Below are positions 1 to 7,801 of a DNA stretch of 61,186 nt, one piece after another (position 1 is the first letter of the stretch; each line of letters begins with the position of its first letter). The position numbers and the translations under genes are program-made. The stretch is from an uncultured Porphyromonadaceae bacterium (lineage in GTDB: Bacteria > Bacteroidota > Bacteroidia > Bacteroidales > Muribaculaceae). The notes beneath the pieces were generated by a model that worked only from the letters and a program-made list of their open reading frames with translations, searched no databases and was not told the DNA's origin. The stretch is taken from positions 1 to 61,186 of the forward strand of contig CALJBF010000256.1 in the NCBI GenBank assembly GCA_938027385.1, given 5' to 3'.

Positions 1-137
1 GTATGGATGAAAACGCCGTTTGCATCACCTTTCTTCGTGCAATACACCGTGACCGGACAATAATATCTATTCATTACCGGCGTCAGTGACATGCCCACTG
101 TGAGCATACCACTGGCGCCGGAAATATACTCTTCCAT
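1..137 (-). CDS. Partial hypothetical protein, 5' end only
   Basis: An open minus-strand frame begins with ATG at 137-135 and stays open for 45 codons to the left edge. The peptide starts MEEYISGASGMLTVG and later reads NRYYCPVTVYCTKKGD. It would be divergent from the lipoprotein gene at 193. I do not recognise a family. The composition, with alternating hydrophobic and polar residues, looks protein-like rather than random, but 45 codons are too few to be sure. It could be a chance open frame. Confidence 0.4.
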   Translation of the reverse strand, partial: MEEYISGASGMLTVGMSLTPVMNRYYCPVTVYCTKKGDANGVFIH

Positions 138-152
138 ATCAGCTTTTTTGCG

Positions 153-160
153 TAAATTTG
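153..160 (+). promoter_or_regulatory. Bacteroidota -7 element (TAAATTTG)
   Basis: TAAATTTG matches the Bacteroidota consensus TAnnTTTG and lies 32 nt upstream of the ATG at 193. No clear TTTG -33 box is found at the usual 19-21 nt spacing, so this is a half-supported promoter. Confidence 0.45.
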
Positions 161-192
161 TCGATTATTGGATCAGAGAAATCAATCGGAAT

Positions 193-735
193 ATGAAACA
201 AATATCCCATTTCATCTGCGTTGCGGCATGTATGCTTGCCTCCATCCTGCTGCACAGTTGTGAGAACGACACAACAGATGGGCCGTACCGCGAATACTGC
301 CCCTGGTTTCCTGACTACGAGATCACAAATGGTCTGAAGAGTGTCACAGTACCGCCCGAAGGTGGCGAGATTACTGTCACGACAAACATCGACGGAGCCG
401 TGCCGCTATCGTTCATGGCCTCGAATGTCACCGTTATCGGAACCAATGCAACGCAATTCGGTTTCAAGTGGGATGAACACAGCAAAGTCACAAAGTGCGA
501 CCGGACTAATCTTGAGGCCGATGACAGCGCTTTCGACTGGTGCAATCCCCGCCGTCACATGCTCTACACCCATGAGTGGCTGGGGATATGGCAAGAGCCA
601 TACGTGTTGCATCTTTATGTGCAGCCGAACAAATCAACTGCAGACCGCACTATTTATGTGGCCCCGCAAATAGAACCCATTTTATACGGGTTCCTCACCG
701 TGGTGCAGGAGGGCGCTGCCGAGGAAAACAGCTGA
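193..735 (+). CDS. Lipoprotein with BACON-like beta domain
   Basis: A 180-residue secreted lipoprotein. The ATG at 193 gives a short basic n-region, a hydrophobic core and the lipobox LLHSC with Cys23, a much better signal peptide than the in-frame start at 91. After the Cys comes an acidic linker and then a segment around residues 60-75 (SVTVPPEGGEITVTTN). Its conserved Glu-Gly-Gly and alternating strand pattern resemble BACON/Ig-like domains of Bacteroidales lipoproteins. The remainder has a CDRTN and a DWCN segment that could form a disulfide. It stands alone, followed by about 500 nt without a gene. It is probably surface or periplasmic; its ligand is unknown. Confidence 0.75.
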   Translation: MKQISHFICVAACMLASILLHSCENDTTDGPYREYCPWFPDYEITNGLKSVTVPPEGGEITVTTNIDGAVPLSFMASNVTVIGTNATQFGFKWDEHSKVTKCDRTNLEADDSAFDWCNPRRHMLYTHEWLGIWQEPYVLHLYVQPNKSTADRTIYVAPQIEPILYGFLTVVQEGAAEENS

Positions 736-939
736 GCATCAGCGCAAAGAGGCGTTTCGCGTTTTTTTGAACAGACGGCTTAGGTCGTTTTGCCCAAATA
801 CTTGATTGTGAGGCTGATGGTGCACTCCGTGACAGTGTTTAATTTTCAAAAATTGAACGCACTGAGAATCAGCATATTAAATACCGTTTTGTTCAATAAT
901 TCGATAACCCGGCGTAATGAATTTCTGGCGGAAACGTCC

Positions 940-947
940 TAAATTTG
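940..947 (+). promoter_or_regulatory. Candidate -7 element (TAAATTTG)
   Basis: TAAATTTG fits TAnnTTTG. The next gene starts over 300 nt downstream and has its own candidate promoter, so this element would transcribe the structured segment at 980-1052 if it is active. Confidence 0.35.
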
Positions 948-979
948 CGGCTGTGACCCGAAGATGATGCCCGCAAATC

Positions 980-1052
980 GTAGGGACATCGCTTTGCGAT
1001 GTTTGGCTGGCCAACAGTGATCCATTTCAACATGCCAAAAGCATCTCCCTAC
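980..1052. repeat. Nested inverted-repeat element (GTAGGGA ... TCCCTAC ends)
   Basis: The outer ends GTAGGGACAT and the complement of ATCTCCCTAC pair with one mismatch. Inside lie a 7-bp hairpin with a TTT loop (ACATCGC/GCGATGT, 986-1002) and a second small palindrome TTGGCTGGCCAA (1003-1014). The layout resembles a REP/MITE-like remnant or a folded RNA. It has no recognised family. Confidence 0.4.
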
Positions 1053-1181
1053 AATTTATCGGCCATCACAACATCTGCACAAATGGAGCTTACAGCAGCG
1101 GGGAACATCCGGCAACGATTCCCTCGTGCGAGATATTAAACAAATCAATGACTACACTATTGTTATTTAAAATATAATCCT

Positions 1182-1189
1182 TAACTTTG
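1182..1189 (+). promoter_or_regulatory. Bacteroidota -7 element (TAACTTTG)
   Basis: TAACTTTG, preceded 19 nt upstream by ATTG (1159-1162) as a near-match to the TTTG -33 box, lies 62 nt before the ATG at 1252. This is a good promoter candidate for the small membrane protein and the following lipoprotein. Confidence 0.55.
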
Positions 1190-1251
1190 TGAGAGCATAT
1201 AACAACATCGCCCGATATATCTAAAATATCGAACATTATCCTTTTTTGTAT

Positions 1252-1614
1252 ATGGTAAACATCAGTTTCAACACCATCAGGACTAAATACAACGCATTGC
1301 CGCTGGCCATGAAGTATGTGGTGGTATGTGGTCCCGGGCTTGCTGTGCTCCTTGGGCTCATGTTGATTGACCACACATTCTACCCCAAGACTCACACTGT
1401 CATGAGAGTCTCAGGCTGCATCTTCGCCGCATGCTTTGCTGTCTACTTCATAGCACAGTCCGTCAAATCATTCCGCCAGGCCGCCGGACACCGCACACTG
1501 AAGTGGTTCATCTTCTATATCGTCACCAGCGGTATCGCCGCGTTTCTGTTGTGGTGCCTGTTCTCCAGCTATTATATCGAGACCTACCATTTCATAATAA
1601 ATATATTCACATAA
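1252..1614 (+). CDS. Small inner-membrane protein, three TM helices
   Basis: A 120-residue hydrophobic protein of unknown family. I chose the ATG at 1252 over a TTG two codons upstream. Three membrane helices are visible: about residues 22-41 (YVVVCGPGLAVLLGLMLI), 52-70 (VSGCIFAACFAVYFIAQS) and 84-106 (WFIFYIVTSGIAAFLLWCLF). A basic Lys/Arg-rich loop (KSFRQAAGHRTLK) separates the last two, suggesting that loop is cytoplasmic. The small lipoprotein gene follows after 35 nt, so the two may be co-transcribed. No functional motif is visible. Confidence 0.65.
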   Translation: MVNISFNTIRTKYNALPLAMKYVVVCGPGLAVLLGLMLIDHTFYPKTHTVMRVSGCIFAACFAVYFIAQSVKSFRQAAGHRTLKWFIFYIVTSGIAAFLLWCLFSSYYIETYHFIINIFT

Positions 1615-1649
1615 TTAAAAGAGGGTAATACCAATCACATCAACTATTC

Positions 1650-2057
1650 ATGAGAGTCAAATCAATCGCGCGCGTGACGGCGGCAATCATACCGCTGGGG
1701 CTGCTGATGGCGGCATGCCTTGAAACCGAACAATACGGCTTGCCCCAGAGCGTATACTTCGGGGAAGAGGGCGGAACCCAGATATATCACAGCGACCGCC
1801 TCCCTTCCTCATTAACAATCTCCATCGAGGACGGCAAAAAATACGCAGAAATAAATCCCCATTATCCGTCGGCAGAAAGCACGCCCGACGAGGAGGCATC
1901 GTTCTCACTCGACTGGCTCACGGTAACATACCGCCATGCCGACCAAGAAATCGAATTCACCGCCTTACCGATGACAGAAGGCAAACACCGCAAATTCAAG
2001 GTGGAATACTTTTACGGCAACGGAAGTGCCGTAACCAAAGTAAACCAGACACGATAA
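1650..2057 (+). CDS. Small lipoprotein, unknown function
   Basis: A 135-residue lipoprotein. The signal peptide ends in LLMAAC with Cys23. The mature part begins LETEQYGLPQSVYFGEEGG, and the EEGG turn followed by alternating strands recalls the BACON-like pattern of the lipoprotein at 193. The rest is acidic and strand-rich with no catalytic signature. It is followed after 4 nt by the first outer-membrane barrel gene, so the two are very likely one transcript. Surface exposure is plausible but cannot be told from sequence. Confidence 0.7.
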   Translation: MRVKSIARVTAAIIPLGLLMAACLETEQYGLPQSVYFGEEGGTQIYHSDRLPSSLTISIEDGKKYAEINPHYPSAESTPDEEASFSLDWLTVTYRHADQEIEFTALPMTEGKHRKFKVEYFYGNGSAVTKVNQTR

Positions 2058-2061
2058 GCCG

Positions 2062-2634
2062 ATGATCATGAAACGTATCACCCTCTATGCAATCCTGGCT
2101 ATCCTGACGGCGCTCACCACAACTGCCGCACAGCCGGCGCGCGGTTATCGCGGCTTTATCGACTGGAACAACTCGGTCACGCACATCAACCGCTCGGCCA
2201 CCGGGCCCCTTTGGCACGACGCCTACTATATCGGCGGCTCAACAGCTCACGGGTATCAGATCAACCCGATGTGGTTCGTCGGCGCCGGTATCGGGCTGGA
2301 ATTCAACCTCTCTGAGCCGACATTCATCTTCCCGCTTTACGCCGAGGGACGCGCCGATCTGACATTCGGCCGTTTCACGCCGTTTGTCGACGCGCGCCTC
2401 GGTTACCAGTTCTCAGAGATTGGCAACGGAGTATACTTCTCTCCCACAGTCGGCTACCGTCTTGGCATATCGCGCAAATGCGGCCTCAACCTCGGACTCG
2501 GCCTGACACTTCGCGACTGCGTTGACGAAACCTACCGCTCCCGGCACACCTCGGCCGCCACCATATACGACTTCATAGGCAAGAGACATAACACCAAACT
2601 GTTTTTCTCGTTCCGCCTCGGCATAGACTTCTGA
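2062..2634 (+). CDS. Outer-membrane beta-barrel protein, paralog 1
   Basis: A 190-residue protein with a signal peptide cleaved near TTAAQPARG. A second in-frame ATG at 2068 (MKRITLYAIL) is equally plausible as the start. The mature part alternates polar and hydrophobic residues and ends in FRLGIDF, the terminal-Phe pattern of outer-membrane barrels. It shares YRGF near the N-terminus, THGYQ or AHGYQ followed by P..FVGAGIG, and the C-terminal RLG.DF with the next gene. The pair is therefore a tandem duplication. About 8 strands are expected for this length. Its ligand or pore function is unknown. Confidence 0.75.
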   Translation: MIMKRITLYAILAILTALTTTAAQPARGYRGFIDWNNSVTHINRSATGPLWHDAYYIGGSTAHGYQINPMWFVGAGIGLEFNLSEPTFIFPLYAEGRADLTFGRFTPFVDARLGYQFSEIGNGVYFSPTVGYRLGISRKCGLNLGLGLTLRDCVDETYRSRHTSAATIYDFIGKRHNTKLFFSFRLGIDF

Positions 2635-2681
2635 CAGACCACCTGACTTACCGTCATAACAACAGCACAATACCATCCCAA

Positions 2682-3209
2682 ATGCAGATAAAACAATCAC
2701 TTCTCGCGCTTGTGGCAGCCATTGCATACGCCACTGCACCCATGAATGGCGCAGAGCCGGGTTACCGCGGTGTCTTTGAATACGGCTATGGTTTCGATAC
2801 CGGCAGCGACCATGAGTTCAAATATTACAATGAACTCCACACCACTCACGGCTATCAGGTCATTCCGCAATTCTTCGTCGGCGCCGGTATCGGAGTCGAC
2901 CTCTACAAAGGCAATTACAATTACAGCAAATTGTATTACAGCATTCCGCTGTATCTTGACCTGAGGTATGACGTGCTCACGACACGGTTCTCACCCTTCA
3001 TCGACATGAAAGCCGGATATGCGGTGGCCGGAGACCAGACCGGCTGGTATCTGAGTCCGACCGCAGGATGCCGTATGGCACTCGACGGGCACCTTGGCCT
3101 GAACCTCGGAGTGGGATACCTCTACCGCAAGAATACAGAGATGTGGGACGGAGGCGTCGCTTACCCCTCCATATCGGGCGTCTGCATACGCCTCGGCTTA
3201 GATTTCTGA
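2682..3209 (+). CDS. Outer-membrane beta-barrel protein, paralog 2
   Basis: A 175-residue secreted protein with a signal peptide ending around TAPMNGAEP. It mirrors the preceding protein: YRGVFEYGYG, then THGYQVIPQFFVGAGIGVD, a YLSPTAGCRM strand pair and a C-terminal CIRLGLDF. Sequence between the anchors has diverged, as expected for extracellular loops. It lies 47 nt after its paralog on the same strand. Barrel fold and outer-membrane location are inferred from the strand pattern and C-terminal Phe; no transport function can be assigned. Confidence 0.75.
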   Translation: MQIKQSLLALVAAIAYATAPMNGAEPGYRGVFEYGYGFDTGSDHEFKYYNELHTTHGYQVIPQFFVGAGIGVDLYKGNYNYSKLYYSIPLYLDLRYDVLTTRFSPFIDMKAGYAVAGDQTGWYLSPTAGCRMALDGHLGLNLGVGYLYRKNTEMWDGGVAYPSISGVCIRLGLDF

Positions 3210-3242
3210 TCACCTTCCACGAACGAGTTTCCCTCCGACATA

Positions 3243-3572
3243 ATGTACCGGCAACTTAAAATACGGTGGCGACGTCTGCCGGCGTGGATGCGCGGATTAC
3301 TGTTGATACTGTTTCCCGGCATACCGCTGCTGATGTTGAGCGAAAGGTTCCCCGTTATCGAGACAATCATAAACATCGCTTGCGCGATTGGGTTATTCGC
3401 CCTGTTTACCGTAGGAATGGTCACGCTGTCGCTGAGCATATATACAGCAATCAGGAAGCATAATTACCGGCAACTTATTGTCACTCTCATCCTGGGAGCG
3501 GCCGCACTTTATTATCTCTTCGACCGGCTGCATCTCTCATCATTGATCCGCAAGGTTGCAGATGCGTTTTAG
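3243..3572 (+). CDS. Small inner-membrane protein
   Basis: A 109-residue protein with a basic N-terminus (MYRQLKIRWRRL). Three hydrophobic helices are visible: roughly residues 17-35 (GLLLILFPGIPLLMLS), 40-65 (ETIINIACAIGLFALFTVG) and 76-95 (QLIVTLILGAAALYYLF). It starts 33 nt after the second barrel gene and is probably the last member of this small envelope operon. I do not recognise a family. Confidence 0.6.
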   Translation: MYRQLKIRWRRLPAWMRGLLLILFPGIPLLMLSERFPVIETIINIACAIGLFALFTVGMVTLSLSIYTAIRKHNYRQLIVTLILGAAALYYLFDRLHLSSLIRKVADAF

Positions 3573-3661
3573 CTGACTTGACACCTGATTGTCAAAAATA
3601 TGTACGATTTTACAAAAACGGGGCGCCGCGATTGTCGGATTTACAAAAAAGGGGCGGATAG

Positions 3662-3696
3662 TTTGACGGCGCTGACAGATTGTATTCGTAACTTTG
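3662..3696 (+). promoter_or_regulatory. Promoter of the AraC-type regulator
   Basis: TAACTTTG at 3689-3696 lies 28 nt upstream of the ATG at 3725, with TTTG at 3662-3665 as a -33 box. The 23-nt spacing is slightly long for this promoter class. Confidence 0.55.
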
Positions 3697-3724
3697 CAGA
3701 CAAACCAGCAAGCAAGTCACGGAA

Positions 3725-4828
3725 ATGCTATCTGCCCTGTACGCTTACACCATTTTCGCCGGAGCGGTCTGCACTGCCCTGCTGGCGGTATGTCTGCTGC
3801 TAAGCCGCGCCCCGAAAACCGAAATTTACAGGCCCTACGACCGCGCGCGCAAACTGCTCGGCGCGTCGCTCTGTTTTTTCGCCGCGGGAATCGGCGTGTT
3901 CGCGGTGTTCCCGCTCAGAAGCATGAAACCGGACTTCGCTCCGGCTCTCAACCTCACGTATTTTTATCCGGCGGCACTGCTGTTCGGCTACGCTTTCATA
4001 CAGTTGCTCGACCGCGACTACTACTGTCCGCGCCGGTCGAGACGGTTCCTGTGGTCGGGCATAGCATACGTCGCGCTGTTATGGACACTCACACTCGCCA
4101 CAGCGGGCACCGCCCGACGCGTGATACTTATTCTCTTCGCCGCATGTTTCCTCACGGAGGCATTCGTGCTCGTGATACGGTTCTTCAAGACATTCCGGCG
4201 CGTGCGCGACAACATCGGCAATTATTACTCAGACCGTGTCGACCTTTTCGTCAGATGGCTGTGGGTAAGCTCGCTGCTCATCATCACATGCGGCGTGGCA
4301 GGGGGCGTAATGGCATTCCTGCCGGGGTGGTGCAACACCATATACATGGCAGTCGGCATCGGCACGTTCACCTATATCTACATCTCCCTGCAGAATTATG
4401 TGCTGAATTACGAGCGTGTGGAGATGTCGGCCATGCCCGACACCCCGGAAACGGGTACTTCCACCGATAGCGGCGCCACTGCACGCGACGACGCCCCGGC
4501 GTTTCTCGACAGCCTCGAGAGGTGGCGCGCCGAAAACGGATTCTGCCGCCGGGGAATCACAATCGTCAGTCTCGCCGAAACCCTGGGCACAAACCGCACA
4601 TACCTCTCGGGCTACATCAACAGCACCCTGGGCAAAAGTTTCGGCGAATGGATCAACGGCATGCGTCTCGAACACGCCCGGCAACTCCTCACGGATGACC
4701 CCGCGAAATCAATGGAAGAGATCGCCGACCTCTGCGGCTTTTCATCGCAGGGCTATTTCAGCCGTCTCTTCAAGGGCGCCTACGGCATGCCGCCGCTCGC
4801 CTACCGCAAACAGACCGCAAACAGATAA
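3725..4828 (+). CDS. Membrane-anchored AraC-family transcriptional regulator
   Basis: A 367-residue protein with two halves. Residues 1-225 contain about seven hydrophobic helices and no periplasmic sensor domain of note. Residues 265-365 are an AraC/XylS double helix-turn-helix. The first HTH is VSLAETLGTNRTYLSGYIN; the second contains SMEEIADLCGFSSQGYFSR followed by FKGAYGMPPLAYRK, the classic family end. Membrane-integral AraC regulators of this shape are common in Bacteroidales. The two GLUG lipoprotein genes start 21 nt downstream on the same strand and are the likely targets. The inducer is unknown; the membrane half may sense envelope state. Confidence 0.85.
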   Translation: MLSALYAYTIFAGAVCTALLAVCLLLSRAPKTEIYRPYDRARKLLGASLCFFAAGIGVFAVFPLRSMKPDFAPALNLTYFYPAALLFGYAFIQLLDRDYYCPRRSRRFLWSGIAYVALLWTLTLATAGTARRVILILFAACFLTEAFVLVIRFFKTFRRVRDNIGNYYSDRVDLFVRWLWVSSLLIITCGVAGGVMAFLPGWCNTIYMAVGIGTFTYIYISLQNYVLNYERVEMSAMPDTPETGTSTDSGATARDDAPAFLDSLERWRAENGFCRRGITIVSLAETLGTNRTYLSGYINSTLGKSFGEWINGMRLEHARQLLTDDPAKSMEEIADLCGFSSQGYFSRLFKGAYGMPPLAYRKQTANR

Positions 4829-4849
4829 ACCTCACATAACAGACCTGCA

Positions 4850-7801
4850 ATGAAGAATAATTTTTGCATCATGCCCCTTGCGGCAGTGCGGGCGGCGACC
4901 GCGCGTGCATTCCGGCTGACCGGCATGCCTGCAGTCGTGCTGCTTACAATGCTTACACTGCTGCTGTGCGGATGCTCCGACGACCGCGATGTCGATCAGC
5001 CGCAACCCGACAGCGGATTCGTGGGCGAACACAAGACATTTGAACTGGGACAGGAGTCTGAAGGACTGCCATCCGCACCGGTCACGATCACCCTCCAGGC
5101 CGCCGACGGCACAGTATTCAGCCGCGAAGGCTGGCACGTACGCGACGGTGGAACCTCGACGTTCAGCCTCAGCGCGGGTCTGTGCGAGGGTGTATTCCGC
5201 CTGCTCTACCTCAACTATACACCTGCCGACCAGACATCGGGCCAGACACCCGGCGAGGCATTCGACGACAGCGGACGCCGGGAATTCGGTCTCGGGAGCC
5301 GCATCGAGGTGAGGAGCGACGGCATCCGCATCATCGACTCATACGACCGGCGGTTCGGCATGGCCGGCAAAGGATCGGCCGAAGACCCCTTCATGATCAC
5401 ATCCTCTACCCACCTGTTCAAGCTCATGATGCTCGTCAACGACTATGACGGCAACAGGCTGATAACCGGCATGACCTGTTTCAGACAGGTATGCGACATC
5501 GACATGAAATCAATGTCGCGCAGCTGCGACGCCCAGTTCGGCTGGATGCCGATAGGCGCCGACACCAACACGCCTTTCAGAGGGATGTACCAGGGCGACG
5601 GCCACGCCATCACCAACCTGATATGCAAGAGGCCCAGATCGGCCGGGGTGGGTCTTTTCGGATTCATCCACGACGGTGCTGTCGACGGCCTCACGGTCAG
5701 GAACAGCACCATCGAGGGGCAGTTTGCCGCGGGAGCCATAGCCGGAGCGGTCATAGCGGGGGGCGGTGGCGAAGGCCATACCGGCGAAGGCATATTCAGC
5801 AACTGCAACGTCGAGGAAAGCACGGTCACGGGCGACGCCACGAGCGTCAATATAGGCGGCATCCTCGGCGGGGTCGACATGCACACCAAGGTTCTGGTGG
5901 CCAACTGCGAGACCCGTGGCGGCAGCGTCAGCGGCGGCATGTCGGTCGGCGGCGTGATCGGCGGCTCGGGCATCTACTCGTCGCTTTCAGTCACCGGATG
6001 CGACAACTCGTCGGCAGTCACAAGCGTCCGCTCGGGTGCCGGAGGAATCGTCGGCACAGCCGACACCCTGCAGGTCACCGCCTCGCGCAACGCCGGGCGG
6101 ATCACCGGGCCGGCCGCGGCGTCGCGCGATTTCGCCAACATCGGCACCGGGGGCATCGCCGGTGGCACCGGCATGTCGTGGATCAGCAGTTCCAGCAACT
6201 CAGGCCAGGTGAGCGGATACGAGGGGGTCGGCGGCATCATAGGCTCCACACGCGTCAGCGGCAACTCCTCTGAAGGCTACACCTATAACCAGACCCTTCT
6301 GCGCTACTGCGACAATACCGGGCAGGTAAGCGGCACGAGGTTTGTCGGGGGCGCCGTCGGCGAGGCCCAGGCCGGAGGCTTTTCAGTATGCAACGACGGC
6401 GATGTCCAGGCCCGCGAATATGCCGGCGGCATCTGCGGCACATCGTCGGTGGCAGTGTTCCACAACTGCATAAACGGCGGCCGCATCAGCGGCGACAGCC
6501 ACATAGCAGGCATAACCGGCAAAACATGCTGGGGGTCGCTCGCACTGTGCCAGAACGTTGGCAGTATAGAGTCGACCGGCGGCTGGACCGGCGGCATCGC
6601 CGGACTGGTCGGCAACAACACGGTGATCCACTACTGCTCGAATTTCGGCAACGTTACGGGCGGCGGCTGGACCGGCGGCATCGTCGGCGACGTGGGCGAG
6701 CCCCGCAAATGGACCGGGATGGACATAGCCGAATGCGTGATCGGCTCGCTGGAATGTGTCATGGCCTTCGCCGGGCCCGCGCTTGCCGTATTCGAGGGCG
6801 TGGCGGAAGTGGCCCACGGCGTGGAGATAATGATAAAGATCACCGACATCACCGCCGAAGTGATACTGCAGGCAATCGACTACGCCCTGGTCGGATATTC
6901 CTCATACGAGCTCGCCACGCCCGAGATGGAGGAAAAGCTTGAGCAGCTGGTGGTCGGGAAGAACGGCGAAATCACCGACGGCAACCGCAGCCTCATGGCG
7001 TCGCTGCGCTCGCGCTGCGTATCTGGCGACTGTCCGCTCTTCCCCGCCAACGACCTCGGGACGAGGATGATGGCATGCACAGACCGGCTCGTCGACTGGT
7101 ACAATCTGGAGGGCAACGACGAGAAGTTCAACGAGCGCATCAACGAGCGCCGCGAAGAGCGCGCCGAGTCGCTCGAAAAGGCCGAGCGCGCAAAAGAGAT
7201 ATTCCATACCGTGGTAGCCGGCGTGGCTGTCGTGACCAGCACCGTAGCTCTGATCGGGGCCGAGGTGGCCTCAGGCGGCGCGGCCACGGCGTTTGTGGCC
7301 GTCGGAGCCACGGCGGCACTGGTCGGAGGCGTGAATGCCATCGTGAAGAGCTGCACCAAGTTCGAGACCAACGCCGTGATCATCTCGCAGTGTGTCAATG
7401 GCAGCTCCGTCAGCGGCAGCGACCGCTCGAAAGCAGGCTCCATCGCCGGACGCATGTGCGACGGCAGCGTGATGAACGACTGCCTGAACGCCGTCGCCGA
7501 CAGCTATGGCCAGTTCGCGGCCGACTTCGGCTCGCACTGCGAGGCCAACCGCTGCATATCGTTGCTCGCCAACTCTGACATAACACCAGACAAGGCCCTC
7601 AACCGGTGCGTTTACCCCGACCCGGCGATGTCGGGCAACACACCGCAGGCCCACGGCGACTGCTACTGGATGTCAGTCGACGCGTTCAGGAACGCGGCCT
7701 CATTCTCAGGCATAGGTTTCTCGACCGGAGGCGACGGTCTGTGGGACATTCCCGCCGGAGCCGCCTTCCCTGTTCCCAACTATTCAGAAATGCAAAAATG
7801 A
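4850..7801 (+). CDS. Large GLUG-repeat lipoprotein with internal helical insert
   Basis: A 983-residue surface or periplasmic lipoprotein. The lipobox is LLLCGC with Cys42; the ATG at 4925 would give a more ordinary signal peptide and may be the true start. An N-terminal strand domain (about 45-170) precedes many GLUG-type repeats of the form GG(I/V)(V/I)G with N.G.V.G turns, which build a beta-solenoid as in adhesin-like proteins. Around residues 624-840 the solenoid is interrupted by a helical, Glu/Arg-rich section and a Gly/Ala/Val hydrophobic stretch (TVVAGVAVVTSTVALIGAEV). The repeats then resume. It overlaps the next gene by 4 nt (ATGA). Role in adhesion or carbohydrate contact is inferred. 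Confidence 0.8.
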   Translation: MKNNFCIMPLAAVRAATARAFRLTGMPAVVLLTMLTLLLCGCSDDRDVDQPQPDSGFVGEHKTFELGQESEGLPSAPVTITLQAADGTVFSREGWHVRDGGTSTFSLSAGLCEGVFRLLYLNYTPADQTSGQTPGEAFDDSGRREFGLGSRIEVRSDGIRIIDSYDRRFGMAGKGSAEDPFMITSSTHLFKLMMLVNDYDGNRLITGMTCFRQVCDIDMKSMSRSCDAQFGWMPIGADTNTPFRGMYQGDGHAITNLICKRPRSAGVGLFGFIHDGAVDGLTVRNSTIEGQFAAGAIAGAVIAGGGGEGHTGEGIFSNCNVEESTVTGDATSVNIGGILGGVDMHTKVLVANCETRGGSVSGGMSVGGVIGGSGIYSSLSVTGCDNSSAVTSVRSGAGGIVGTADTLQVTASRNAGRITGPAAASRDFANIGTGGIAGGTGMSWISSSSNSGQVSGYEGVGGIIGSTRVSGNSSEGYTYNQTLLRYCDNTGQVSGTRFVGGAVGEAQAGGFSVCNDGDVQAREYAGGICGTSSVAVFHNCINGGRISGDSHIAGITGKTCWGSLALCQNVGSIESTGGWTGGIAGLVGNNTVIHYCSNFGNVTGGGWTGGIVGDVGEPRKWTGMDIAECVIGSLECVMAFAGPALAVFEGVAEVAHGVEIMIKITDITAEVILQAIDYALVGYSSYELATPEMEEKLEQLVVGKNGEITDGNRSLMASLRSRCVSGDCPLFPANDLGTRMMACTDRLVDWYNLEGNDEKFNERINERREERAESLEKAERAKEIFHTVVAGVAVVTSTVALIGAEVASGGAATAFVAVGATAALVGGVNAIVKSCTKFETNAVIISQCVNGSSVSGSDRSKAGSIAGRMCDGSVMNDCLNAVADSYGQFAADFGSHCEANRCISLLANSDITPDKALNRCVYPDPAMSGNTPQAHGDCYWMSVDAFRNAASFSGIGFSTGGDGLWDIPAGAAFPVPNYSEMQK

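Larger units (their letters stand above)
736..1251. other. Gene-poor spacer with two candidate promoters and one structured element
   Basis: No convincing coding frame is present on either strand; an open minus frame at 1090-1395 overlaps the membrane-protein gene and looks like a shadow. The stretch holds two TAnnTTTG elements (940-947 and 1182-1189) and a nested inverted repeat at 980-1052. The 940 element points at the structured segment rather than at a gene start, so a small non-coding RNA or a degenerate repeat element is possible. Confidence 0.5.

Noticed and set aside
1090..1395. Minus-strand 101-codon frame over the small membrane protein
   Set aside because: It overlaps the better supported plus-strand gene with its own promoter and has no signal or motif.
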